The notes under the pieces are model-generated. The model was not told the origin of the DNA and did no database searches. It saw only the letters and a program-made list of their open reading frames with translations. 64,000 nt of DNA from positions 1 to 64,000 of the forward strand of contig OZ037858.1 of NCBI GenBank assembly GCA_964035575.1, in the 5' to 3' direction. The DNA is from Rhynchopus sp. YZ270_cl-10 (Eukaryota; Euglenozoa; Diplonemea; Diplonemida; Diplonemidae). This document shows, one piece after another, positions 23,445 to 32,641 of the stretch. The position numbers and the translations under genes are program-made. Every line of letters starts with the position of its first letter. Position 1 is the stretch's first letter.

Positions 23445-23988
23445 ATTGGTGAGTATTTGCGGGTTCTAGGTTGCGTTAGCCGTCTGGTGTGGTTGTGCGG
23501 GTGCGCGGGGTTTGGGCACGTTATCTGGCTGGTGTGGTCGATAAGCCGGCTGGTGGGTGCGGGTGCGCGGGAACCTGCTGGTTCTAGGTTGCGCTATCTG
23601 GTTCTAAGTTACGTTATCTGGCTGGTGGTTGTGCGGGTTTGCGGGTTTGCGGGTGCGCGGGTTTGCGGGTTCTAGGTTGCGCTATCCGGCTGGTGTGGTT
23701 GTGCGGGTGCGCGGGGTTCGGGCAGCGTTATCCGGCTGGTGTGGTCGATAAGCCGGCTGGTGGGTGCGGGTGCGCGGGAACCTGCTGGTTCTAGGTTGCG
23801 TTATCTGGTTCTATGTTACGTTATCTGGCTGGTGGTTGTGCGGGTTTGCGGGTTTGCGGGTGCGCGGGTTTGCGGGTTCTAGGTTGCGTTATCCGGCTGG
23901 TGTGGTTGTGCGGGTGTGCGGGGTTAGGGCACGTTATCTGGTTCCAGGTTGCATTATCTGGCTGGTGCTTGTGCGGTTGGTGTGGTTG
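23445..23988. repeat. ~207 bp G/T-rich satellite, block 1
   Basis: Units recur at about 23,461, 23,668 and 23,875, each with GGGTTCTAGGTTGCG, ATCCGGCTGGTGTGGTTGTG, GTGCGCGGGGTT and a CGATAAGCCGGCTGGTGGG phrase. Single TTTGCGGG octamers are embedded in the units. The block is interrupted at 23,989 by the tyrosine-recombinase element and a related block resumes after 27,160. Confidence 0.85.
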
Positions 23989-24083
23989 ATAAGGTTCTTC
24001 TTACTCTTCATCCACCTTTTATTCTAAACCCGACCTTTTTTGGTCATCCTTTTTTCCATTTCCATTTTCCTGTTCATTTTATT

Positions 24084-24104
24084 CACGGTTCGGAAAAGTA
24101 CTTT
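24084..24104. repeat. Outer inverted repeat, left copy
   Basis: Pairs with 26,058 to 26,078: CACGG(T/A)TCGG then AAAAGTACTTT, 20 of 21 positions complementary. The following 200 bp on this side holds several further AAAGTACTTT blocks in A/T runs. Confidence 0.7.
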
Positions 24105-24356
24105 TTTAAAAAGTGATATTTTTTGGTCAAAAAAAGTACTTTTTCACTTTTCGAAAAAAAAAGTACTTTTTTTTTTTCCATCAAAATTGTACAGGAAAAA
24201 AAAAGTACTTTTTATTTTTTTTTCTCCGTACAATTTTTTGACGGGAAAAAAAAAAGTACTTTTTTTTTTTCAAGTACTTTTTTTTTTTGGAAAGTACTTT
24301 ACTTTCAAACACCAAAAAAAAAAAAAAAAAATAAAAAAAAAAATAACTAATTATTA

Positions 24357-24580
24357 GCGTGAAATAAAGTGCACTTTTTTTCACGCCCACGTAATTTTGG
24401 CTCACGAGTGAGAGTTTATTGCCCGAGCCGCAGGCGAGGGCAATAATAGAGCACGAGTGAGACAAAATACGTGGAAGTGAAAAAACGCACTTTATTTCAA
24501 ACTAATACGTAGTTTTGTTTTACAAGTGAAAATGATATTTTTGCTGGGATCCTTCACAAACGAGACGTAAAATAGAGTGA
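24357..24580. repeat. Subterminal palindrome and inner inverted repeat, left side
   Basis: At 24,357 a GCGTGAAATAAAGTG...TTTTTTTCACGC palindrome, then CTCACGAGTGAG with a facing partner near 24,450, then the inner inverted repeat (24,526 to 24,580) with GTGAAAATGA and TTTTTGCTGGGATCC. These match the right end in inverted orientation and could be recombinase sites. Confidence 0.65.
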
Positions 24581-24799
24581 TTTTATGAACAAAATGTGGG
24601 TACCTGTAAGTGAGAGTGTGAATGAGAGTAGGGGAACATGTGAACATCAATCAAAAGCAGGGAAGGGGTTACTTTTTTTGATATATGCCTCCTATGACTG
24701 GTACTAATTACAAGATGTCACCACTCATCTCGCCTGTAGGGGGGGGGGCAGGTGTATAGAGCATCACAGAAGGGGGGTTTTTTTTTTTTGCACTCATGA

Positions 24800-25816
24800 T
24801 CATGGTTTGTTCTGTTGCACATTGATGTTAATCTTGACTTCTTGTGGCGTCTGAGTTGGGGGACTGTTGTTCTGTGTCAACAGCTGTGACATCGCAACTT
24901 GACCGGCCTGTGTGACTTCGGTGTACCTTTGTGGCATTGCCTGACTGACCCACCCATAGTGGCGTTGCATCTGTACAATAGATGCTCCTGCCTCAGCGGC
25001 TTGAGTCGCAGAAGACCTGCGGAAGCTGTGCCCAGTGTACGAACCGTCCAGCGCAAGCACCCTCGCGACTTCTGCAGGTATGCCGTACATTTTGTTGATG
25101 CCAAGAGGTTGCACACGAAAGGTCCCAGTAGTAGTTCTGTCAGCTGTCGTCTTAGTTCCAGTGATGAAGAAGCGACCCTCCTGTGAAACTGGTGAGCGCC
25201 GGTTCAGGTACTCCTCCACCACACAAAAGTAGATGCTGTCTCTTGGTACCACAAACCTCCCACGCTCCATGTCGGCCTTTTTCACCTTAGCACAGTGCTG
25301 GTACGTGAAGAGGTATCCCACTGGTGATTCCTGATAATTTGTCATCTCAAGCATCAGTGCTTCTGTGCATCTCATTCCCGACAGAAAACACACCGCGACG
25401 TAAGCCTTGCGGACACACCAGTAGCAGTCGCTCAACTCGCTCATCTTGAGAAACATCTCCACTTCTCCCTTCGAAAACGTCTTGCTCTTCTTCGTCGATT
25501 CGTCACTTCCCCAGGTCTTCAGCAACAGCCCGATGCGGTGGTACTCCTTTAGTGAAAAGTCGAACTCCGTCTTGAACATAAAGTTGAGCTTAGAGTAGCA
25601 CGACCATAATGAGCTGGCTTTGTAGCTGCGTTCTTCGCGCAGGTGTGTCAAGTAAGAGACCACATGTTCTTCTCTTGGCTGCTTCCGCCCCGTGATTTTA
25701 TTGTGTTGTAAAAACTTATTCCACTCCGTTTTGTATGCAGTGCTTGACTTCAACCCTGCCAGAAGCTCGGTCTCATACAGATCCTCCATAGCCTCCTTCT
25801 TCTTGGTCCTTGGCAT
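24800..25816 (-). CDS. Tyrosine recombinase/integrase, Crypton-like
   Basis: Intact 338-aa frame with a clear start. The N-terminal ~110 residues have the SAM-like, helical core-binding character of integrases (TAYKTEWNKFLQHNKITG, then SYLTHLREE). The catalytic domain shows the R-H-R-H/W-Y set: Arg in SGMRCTEAL (~150), HSFRR (~268 to 272), HYGW (~289 to 292) and the Tyr nucleophile in RYTE (~300). It should cut and rejoin DNA through a phosphotyrosine intermediate and so drive insertion and excision of the surrounding element. The C-terminal ~35 residues are Q/T/P-rich. Tandem GTGAAACTTTTTTTCACGCC palindromes just upstream (25,867 to 25,908) may be binding or promoter sites. No reverse transcriptase or other partner gene lies inside the element. 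The exact superfamily is not settled. Confidence 0.88.
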   Translation of the reverse strand: MPRTKKKEAMEDLYETELLAGLKSSTAYKTEWNKFLQHNKITGRKQPREEHVVSYLTHLREERSYKASSLWSCYSKLNFMFKTEFDFSLKEYHRIGLLLKTWGSDESTKKSKTFSKGEVEMFLKMSELSDCYWCVRKAYVAVCFLSGMRCTEALMLEMTNYQESPVGYLFTYQHCAKVKKADMERGRFVVPRDSIYFCVVEEYLNRRSPVSQEGRFFITGTKTTADRTTTGTFRVQPLGINKMYGIPAEVARVLALDGSYTGHSFRRSSATQAAEAGASIVQMQRHYGWVSQAMPQRYTEVTQAGQVAMSQLLTQNNSPPTQTPQEVKININVQQNKP

Positions 25817-25859
25817 GATTTGTAGGGTGGAGTGTGTGGTTTTGTGACTGACAGAAAAC

Positions 25860-25992
25860 AGTGAAACTTTTTTTCACGCCAGTGAAACTTTTTTTCACGC
25901 CTCCAGCGAAATTACTAAGAGCAAGCGTGAAAAAAAGCTCACTTTATTTCACGCCCCGTTTGTGAAGGATCCCAGCAAAAAGTCATTTTCAC
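25860..25992. repeat. Subterminal palindromes and inner inverted repeat, right side
   Basis: Two tandem GTGAAACTTTTTTTCACGCC units, then a GCGTGAAAAAAAGCTC...TTTCACGC palindrome, then the inner inverted repeat (25,939 to 25,992) complementary to the left copy. A ~40 bp A run follows. Confidence 0.7.
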
Positions 25993-25998
25993 ATGTGA

Positions 25999-26037
<39 letters not shown>

Positions 26038-26057
26038 AAAGTACTTTACTTTTGGGC

Positions 26058-26078
26058 AAAGTACTTTTCCGATCCGTG
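26058..26078. repeat. Outer inverted repeat, right copy
   Basis: Reverse complement of 24,084 to 24,104 with one mismatch. It lies about 86 bp inside the right direct repeat, as the left copy lies about 85 bp inside the left one, which supports both as symmetric element ends. Confidence 0.7.
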
Positions 26079-26174
26079 TTTATTGTCTTTATTATCTTCT
26101 CCATATTTTCCTTTTTCCTTTCTATTCTCATAAAAAAATAGACCAAGTACAGAAAAGAAGAAAAATAGGGTTCT

Positions 26175-26471
26175 CGGGGGTTACTTAACTGGTTGAGTTA
26201 TCTGCAAACCTGCAAACCCGAAAAAAATATGGCTTATGTCACTGGTTGGTGTTTTGGTGGGCTGGGCACTTAGGTGTTTTCATGTGTACCATGCTTCCCT
26301 ACTGAGAGAAGGTTTTTCTACTGTGTATACTGTGTATACTGTGTATACTGTGTTTTTCTGTGTTTTTCTGTGTTTTTCTGTGTTTTTCTGTGTTTTTCTG
26401 TGTTTTTCTGTGTGTGCTGTGAAAACTGTGTACGGGACCCAAAATACCTGTAAAAGTCATATGGGGCATAC
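26175..26471. other. Spacer with short microsatellites (module A, upstream part)
   Basis: No gene. Holds a few TGTGTATAC repeats (26,320 to 26,350) and about seven TGTGTTTTTC repeats (26,350 to 26,412), preceded by the phrase ATGCTTCCCTACTGAG. The same layout is at 28,280 onward, where a different short repeat has grown to ~99 units. Confidence 0.6.
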
Positions 26472-27085
26472 TTTTGCGCCCCCTGTGCACCCTATTTCGG
26501 GACCCCCAAAAAGCCCCCTGTGCACCCTTTTTCAGGGGTGAAATGCCCCCTGTGCACCATATCCAAAACCACTTCCGGGAGGTTTCGGGAGGGTTTCGGG
26601 AACCAAAAAAAGCCGCCCCCTGTGCACCTTAGATACCTTTTCAGGCACCCTGTGCACCTTAGATACCCTGTGCAAGGATGCTGTGCAAGGATGCTGTGCA
26701 AGGATGCTGTGCAAGGATGCTGTGCAAGGATGCTGTGCAAGGAGGCCACTCCGGTGCACAGGGTGCCGGTCCGGTGCACAGGGTGCCCCCAAAAAATCCG
26801 GTGCACAGGGTGCCAAAAAATCCGGTGCACAGGGTGCTTTTTAGCCGGGGCTTATAACGTGGGGGGCACCCTGTGCACCGGATTGCGAACCCGTAATGGC
26901 ACCCTGTGCACCGGATTAAAAGGGGCACCCTGTGCACCGGATTTTTAGGGGCACCCTGTGCACCGTTTTTTGCGGGCACCCTGTGCACCGGATCCAGTGC
27001 CAAAAAGGCACCCTGTGCACCTTTTGGGGGCACCCTGTGCACCGGATTTGGAACCACTATGTCACCCTGTGCACCGGATCCAGGC
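26472..27085. repeat. Cluster of GTGCAC-centred units, block 2
   Basis: About eighteen units of CCCTGTGCACC or its complement, with 8 to 40 bp between them and orientation changing twice (about 26,480-26,660 CCCTGTGCACC; 26,752-26,835 GGTGCACAGGG; 26,868-27,078 CCCTGTGCACC). A six-unit AAGGATGCTGTGC run sits at 26,674 to 26,745. No gene. Confidence 0.85.
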
Positions 27086-27159
27086 TTCCAATATTACTCA
27101 CCCAGTTTTAGAAACACTGGCATATTGTGTTGTCCAGGTTCGTGTGGTTAAACAGGTGT

Positions 27160-28030
27160 TTGGGCTTCACGCACTGAGCAGGTTCTAGGTTGCGTTATCC
27201 GGCTGGTGTGGTGGTGCGGGTGCGCGGGGTTCGGGAAACGTTATCTGGTTCGTGTGGTCGATAAGCTGGCTGGTGGGTGCGGGTGCGCGGGAACCTGCTG
27301 GTTCTAGGTTGCGTTATCTGGTTCTAGGTTACGGTATCCGGCTGGTGGTTGGTGCGGGTTTGCGGGTTTGCGGGTGCGCGGGTTTGCGGGTTCTAGGTTG
27401 CGTTATCCGGCTGGTGTGGTTGTGCGGGTGCGCGGGGTTCGGGCAACGTTATCCGGCTGGTGTGGTGGTGCGGGTGCGCGGGGTTCGGGCAACGTTATCT
27501 GGTTCGTGTGGTCGATAAGCTGGCTGGTGGGTGCGGGTGCGCGGGAACCTGCTGGTTCTAGGTTACGGTATCCGGCTCGTGGTTGGTGCGGGTGCGCGGG
27601 TTTGCGGGTTCTAGGTTGCGTTATCTGGTTCTAGGTTACGGTATCCGGCTGGTGGTTGGTGCGGGTTTGCGGGTTTGCGGGTGCGCGGGTTTGCGGGTTC
27701 TAGGTTGCGTTATCCAGCTGGTGTGGTTGTGCGGGTGCGCGGGGTTCGGGCAACGTTATCTGGCTGGTGTGGTGGTGCGGGTGCGCGGGGTTCGGGCAAC
27801 GTTATCTGGTTCGTGTGGTCGATAAGCTGGCTGGTGGGTGCGGGTGCGCGGGAACCTGCTGGTTCTAGGTTACGGTATCCGGCTCGTGGTTGGTGCGGGT
27901 GCGCGGGTTTGCGGGTTCTAGGTTGCGTTATCCGGCTGGTGTGGTTGATAGGGTTCTCGGGGTTCAGGCACTTTATCTGGTTGGTGTGGTCGATAAGCTG
28001 GCGGGTGGGTGCAGGTGTGCAAACCCGCAA
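27160..28030. repeat. ~207 bp satellite, block 2, with a 307 bp higher-order unit
   Basis: Same phrases as block 1 (GGGTTCTAGGTTGCG, ATCCGGCTGGTGTGGT, GTGCGCGGGGTTCGGG, CGATAAGCTGGCTGGTGGG). A longer unit of 307 bp repeats: 27,368 matches 27,675 and 27,583 matches 27,890. The uninterrupted target of the recombinase element is at 27,940 to 27,958. No gene. Confidence 0.85.
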
Positions 28031-28303
28031 ACCCGTGGGAATCTGCAGGTTGCGTTATCTGGTTGGTGTGGTTGTGAGGGTTTTTTGTTGCGCCTGCTGG
28101 TTGGTGCTTTGTGGGTGGGCATATGTGGCCATGTGTTGTTGCACCACCACGCTTCCCTGAGAGATGGCTTTTTTTCTTGTGTATACTGTATACTGTGTAT
28201 ATTTCTTTAGTGAGTTTCTGCTTTATGTGAGGTTCTTGGGCTACTAAAGTGGTTTGTGTTGTACTAGTCCTCACTGTAATACTATGCTTCCCTGCTGACG
28301 GAG
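28031..28303. other. Spacer before the heptamer array
   Basis: Nothing coding is seen. Holds a short TGTGTATACTGTATAC stretch near 28,179 and the phrase ATGCTTCCCTGCTGACGG just before the heptamer array. Confidence 0.4.
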
Positions 28304-28998
28304 GGTGTACTGTGTACTGTGTACTGTGTACTGTGTACTGTGTACTGTGTACTGTGTACTGTGTACTGTGTACTGTGTACTGTGTACTGTGTACTGTGTA
28401 CTGTGTACTGTGTACTGTGTACTGTGTACTGTGTACTGTGTACTGTGTACTGTGTACTGTGTACTGTGTACTGTGTACTGTGTACTGTGTACTGTGTACT
28501 GTGTACTGTGTACTGTGTACTGTGTACTGTGTACTGTGTACTGTGTACTGTGTACTGTGTACTGTGTACTGTGTACTGTGTACTGTGTACTGTGTACTGT
28601 GTACTGTGTACTGTGTACTGTGTACTGTGTACTGTGTACTGTGTACTGTGTACTGTGTACTGTGTACTGTGTACTGTGTACTGTGTACTGTGTACTGTGT
28701 ACTGTGTACTGTGTACTGTGTACTGTGTACTGTGTACTGTGTACTGTGTACTGTGTACTGTGTACTGTGTACTGTGTACTGTGTACTGTGTACTGTGTAC
28801 TGTGTACTGTGTACTGTGTACTGTGTACTGTGTACTGTGTACTGTGTACTGTGTACTGTGTACTGTGTACTGTGTACTGTGTACTGTGTACTGTGTACTG
28901 TGTACTGTGTACTGTGTACTGTGTACTGTGTACTGTGTACTGTGTACTGTGTACTGTGTACTGTGTACTGTGTACTGTGTACTGTGTACTGTGTACTG
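28304..28998 (+). repeat. (GTGTACT)n minisatellite, about 99 units
   Basis: 695 bp of a perfect 7 bp repeat. All frames on both strands are open because the unit has no stop in any phase; these are not genes. Confidence 0.98.
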
Positions 28999-29271
28999 CT
29001 ACTCAGAATATGTTTTCCTTGGTCAGAGGCTCCATACAGGTGAAAGGTGAAAAGTTTTTCAAGCAAAAAAAAAAGTTTTGCCTGTGAAAGTCATAGGGTG
29101 CCAATCTCAAGGGCACCCTGTGCACCCTTTTTCCGGACCCAAAAAGGCACCCTGTGCACCCTTTCTCAGGGGCCAAAAGCACCCTGTGCACCTTTTCAAA
29201 ATCCAGTTCCGGGGGGTTTCGGGAGAGTTTCGTGCAGTGGGTTTTCAGGCACCCTGTGCACCTTAGATACC
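28999..29271. repeat. GTGCAC-centred units, block 3
   Basis: Four to five CCCTGTGCACC units in a sequence that parallels 26,440 to 26,673, including the TTCCGGG...TTTCGGGA stretch and CTGTGCACCTTAGATACC just before the 13 bp array. The left arm of an inverted repeat (29,047 to 29,104) is at its start. Confidence 0.75.
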
Positions 29272-30403
29272 TGCAAGGATGCTGTGCAAGGATGCTGTGC
29301 AAGGATGCTGTGCAAGGATGCTGTGCAAGGATGCTGTGCAAGGATGCTGTGCAAGGATGCTGTGCAAGGATGCTGTGCAAGGATGCTGTGCAAGGATGCT
29401 GTGCAAGGATGCTGTGCAAGGATGCTGTGCAAGGATGCTGTGCAAGGATGCTGTGCAAGGATGCTGTGCAAGGATGCTGTGCAAGGATGCTGTGCAAGGA
29501 TGCTGTGCAAGGATGCTGTGCAAGGATGCTGTGCAAGGATGCTGTGCAAGGATGCTGTGCAAGGATGCTGTGCAAGGATGCTGTGCAAGGATGCTGTGCA
29601 AGGATGCTGTGCAAGGATGCTGTGCAAGGATGCTGTGCAAGGATGCTGTGCAAGGATGCTGTGCAAGGATGCTGTGCAAGGATGCTGTGCAAGGATGCTG
29701 TGCAAGGATGCTGTGCAAGGATGCTGTGCAAGGATGCTGTGCAAGGATGCTGTGCAAGGATGCTGTGCAAGGATGCTGTGCAAGGATGCTGTGCAAGGAT
29801 GCTGTGCAAGGATGCTGTGCAAGGATGCTGTGTTTTAGCTGTGGAGCTACTAATGTAGACACAAGGCCCCACTTTTGTTTTTTTTCACTTTTCTTTTTGA
29901 AACCCTGAAGTGAAAGCTGAGTGCAGGACACATCACATCTGTCACACAATCATTGCTTTCAAACAATCATTGAATGGAGGGGCAAGGGAGGGAAGGAGTG
30001 TCAGCTATACATAGGGACACTGTGACAAGGCTTAGAGTTTTTGTTGTGACGGGGATAAAAAGAAAGAAAAGTTTATAAGATGAACCTAAGCCTCTCGTGC
30101 TTAGTCACCTTAAGAAAATGCGATGGGAAAACAATGTGGATTACCGTTCCGATGAAAGTGAGGGCAAAAGAAAAAACCTGACAGAGGCACTGGGCCGACA
30201 GACAGTATCATCCACTGAACCAAAAAACAACGCAAAAGGGGCAGAAGTAATATGATAGGGTGTATGAGACACTATGGAAATCACTGAACCACGAAATCCC
30301 CCGAGAAGTGCCTTTGGATAGGGTGCAGAGGGTGCCCTTGAGGTTGGCACCCTATGACTTTCACAGGTAACACATTTTTTTTTGTGGTTGAAAACTTTTC
30401 ACC
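29047..30403. repeat. Segment bounded by a ~58 bp inverted repeat
   Basis: 29,047 to 29,104 and 30,344 to 30,403 are inverted copies: GTGAAAAGTTTT..., an A/T run, then GTGAAAGTCATAGGGTGCCAA. The match is strong at the inner end and looser across the A run. Inside are the 13 bp array and a stretch without genes (29,833 to 30,343). It may be a composite or foldback element. Confidence 0.55.
29272..29832 (+). repeat. (AAGGATGCTGTGC)n minisatellite, about 43 units
   Basis: 561 bp of a 13 bp unit with no visible divergence. The same unit occurs six times at 26,674 to 26,745 in the same sequence context. Open frames on both strands are repeat artefacts. Confidence 0.97.
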
Positions 30404-30870
30404 CGCAAACTTTTGTTCACCCTGGAGGGGATGACAGGGAAAATTTTACATCAACTTGTCAAATTGTATGAGAAGCAAGACGGAAAAGGTTGAACCCACG
30501 AGACACGTTCCAATTTCAGGATGCGAATGCGTCACACCAGCTGATTTTGGGAACGCTGTTTCACGGGCAACAATAATTAAACAAATTATCTGATGGACGA
30601 GCACCACACCAATCAGCCTAAATAATAATTGACACACGGATTCTGAGTCTGGGTTTTCATGTTTTGTGAGAAAAATGGTCCATCCATCCAGATGCCACAT
30701 CTTGAAAACTATCTGGGATCTATCTGGCTTCCATAATCTATCTGGCAGAATCCGTGTATTTAAAGAAAACTACCCACACCTTTTGGCACCTTTTGGTAGA
30801 CGATGTGTGTCGATATAACAAAATAGAGGGATACAACAAAAAGGTTTAGTGGAAGCTCCTCTTCCAGGTG
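30404..30870. other. Unassigned spacer
   Basis: No gene, repeat array or RNA gene is recognised here. Confidence 0.4.
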
Positions 30871-30897
30871 ATTACACTAACACGGTGGCCCATTCCT

Positions 30898-31023
30898 ACC
30901 CTTAGGGTAGGGTCCGCGGGGGGTACCCCATGGGGTACCCCCCAGACTACCCCATGGGGTACCCCATGGGGTACCCCCCAAATCTGAGGGGTACCCCATG
31001 GGGTACCCCCCAGACTACCCCCG
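30898..31023. repeat. GGTACC palindrome block, left
   Basis: Repeated GGGGTACCCCATGGGGTACC motifs, self-complementary at several scales. The related block is at 33,565 to 33,860. Confidence 0.8.
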
Positions 31024-31028
31024 GTACA

Positions 31029-31290
31029 GGTACACAGGTACACAGGTACACAGGTACACAGGTACACAGGTACACAGGTACACAGGTACACAGGTACACA
31101 GGTACACAGGTACACAGGTACACAGGTACACAGGTACACAGGTACACAGGTACACAGGTACACAGGTACACAGGTACACAGGTACACAGGTACACAGGTA
31201 CACAGGTACACAGGTACACAGGTACACAGGTACACAGGTACACAGGTACACAGGTACACAGGTACACAGGTACACAGGTACACAGGTACA
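31029..31290 (+). repeat. (GGTACACA)n minisatellite, about 33 units
   Basis: 262 bp of a perfect octamer. The reverse-complement form of the same array lies at 34,781 to 35,130. Not coding. Confidence 0.97.
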
Positions 31291-32278
31291 GCCAGAGTGC
31301 CAGAGTCAAGGGTCCGCGCGGGGTCCGCCCCCCGATGACATAACGAAGTATCGCTTGAAAATACCGTTCAATATATGTTGCTTGGTGTGCATGAAGAAGG
31401 ACACACAAGGTATATCAAACGATAAATCAATCAGATAAACGTTACATCATCGGAAAATTGTTGGCACCGCCCCCCTGTCTTCGTATTTATTACCCCGTCG
31501 ACAGGCCAAACAGCGTTGGGCTCAGAAGAAGCAGTGCAAGACAGTCACTGGGGATCAACATGAGAACCAACTCCCAACAACACAGGCTACCGAAGTAGCA
31601 GGTGGGGTGTTGCGGGTGTTTGGGGTGAGAAAATCGATTTTGGTAAGTTGCAGCAGAACATTCTTAAGTTCGCACTAGTCGAGAGAGGCTTACCCGCTGC
31701 AGTGAAGCAGTGCACCCATTTAAGGGTGGAGAAGCGTGACACGCACATACAAGTATGTACGTTACTTCAACAAAGGCTGAATTCTGGTAATTCTAAGGGA
31801 TGTGAATTCAGCCACCACGCAGGTAGTGTTTTAAGGTTCCTCGCTTTGTGCTACACAGCGGACTCATGACACAAAGGAGTTGCCCCCGCTCTCTTTCGCG
31901 CAAACTTAAGAAAATTCTGGAGTCACTACAACCTGGCGTGCGGGTACAGATGCATTGCTTTGTTCTTTCCTCAAAGTCATATCTGATCTCTCGGGTCTGT
32001 ACTAAAGTCAGTGTTTAGATAAGCATCCACTTGACTCGTTCTAACAACCGTTGAAATCTAGAACAAAAAGAACAAAACAATACACTGCCCCTTCTCACAC
32101 CAAGCCGCCATGCTTCAAGAGCATGCCCTGGGCAAAAATTACTGTGACAAAAATTGGTTTTCTGGGGGAACGCGATATTTTCTTGTGCCTACTGTAGTCC
32201 TCCGCAAGAGCAGAGGACAGACTTTCCGGATCCCGAAGTCGAATTTTTTGCACTAGCTATGCTCCCTGGGTTAAATGG
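31291..32278. other. Unassigned spacer
   Basis: No gene is convincing. The only modest frame (31,648 to 31,869, plus strand, 73 codons) has no recognisable features and no neighbouring exon that I can see. Confidence 0.4.
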
Positions 32279-32641
32279 CTATAGCAGTGACTGACTAAGA
32301 GTTTCATAATAATTGGGGCGGTCTATGGGGTGGGTTAATGGAAAAATTGGTTTAAAAACCCAACTTTTGCGGTCCCCACCCGGTTTGCAATAATTGCACC
32401 AGCTCTTCCATCGGCACTGTTTCGCTGTCACGATGAAGGGTCGTCGGTTCGGGTACCTGTTGAGAGAAATTGAGTGCAAAAGTAGAGACTACAACAAAAA
32501 AAATCAAACAAACAAACAAGAAGCCGCTCCGTACCTCTTCCATGCAAAAAAGAAAGTAAAAGACTGCCCTTCCTCAGTCCGGAAGTAGCACCTCATCCGG
32601 TTCCCTGACGTAAAAGAGTTGTAGAGGTTACGAGATGCCAT
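32279..32641 (-). CDS. Candidate small two-exon gene, 94 aa, unknown
   Basis: Exon 1 runs from an ATG at 32,641 (context ATCATGG) to 32,535. A 78 bp intron (32,457 to 32,534) has a GTACGG donor, a long T-rich tract and a TCTCTCAACAG acceptor. Exon 2 runs to a TAG at 32,279. The splice joins two open frames in register. The product has an aromatic, basic N-terminal part, a CNYCKPGGDRKSW segment with two close cysteines, and a P-rich tail. I recognise no family. The donor differs from the GTATG seen elsewhere. It may be chance or part of the surrounding repeat element. Confidence 0.3.

Larger units (their letters stand above)
23999..26164 (-). mobile_element. Tyrosine-recombinase DNA transposon (Crypton-like) with inverted repeats
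   Basis: One recombinase gene (24,800 to 25,816) lies between paired inverted repeats. An outer pair of 21 bp with one mismatch (24,084-24,104 and 26,058-26,078) contains CGGAAAAGTACTTT. An inner pair of ~55 bp (24,526-24,580 and 25,939-25,992) contains TTTTTGCTGGGATCC. The flanks carry a direct repeat ATA(A/G)GGTTCT at 23,989-23,998 and 26,165-26,174, and the joined sequence TGTGGTTGATAGGGTTCTC exists uninterrupted at 27,940-27,958. Together these indicate an insertion into the satellite. The ends are rich in AAAGTACTTT blocks and A/T runs. No other gene is present. Typical Cryptons lack terminal inverted repeats, so this is unusual. Confidence 0.75.

Noticed and set aside
24084-26078. Classifying the recombinase element as a larger virus-like or reverse-transcribing element
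   Set aside because: Only the recombinase is present; no polymerase, reverse transcriptase or structural gene is seen in the 2.2 kb.
22841-27085. CRISPR-like layout of GTGCAC units with variable spacers
   Set aside because: Units are short, change orientation, the spacers repeat in mirrored order, there are no cas genes and the DNA is eukaryotic.
28249-29087. Open frames in the 7 bp and 13 bp arrays
   Set aside because: Same artefact of stop-free short units; frames are open on both strands at once.
30846-31438. Frames through the GGTACC blocks and the GGTACACA arrays
   Set aside because: Stop-poor composition and repeats explain them.
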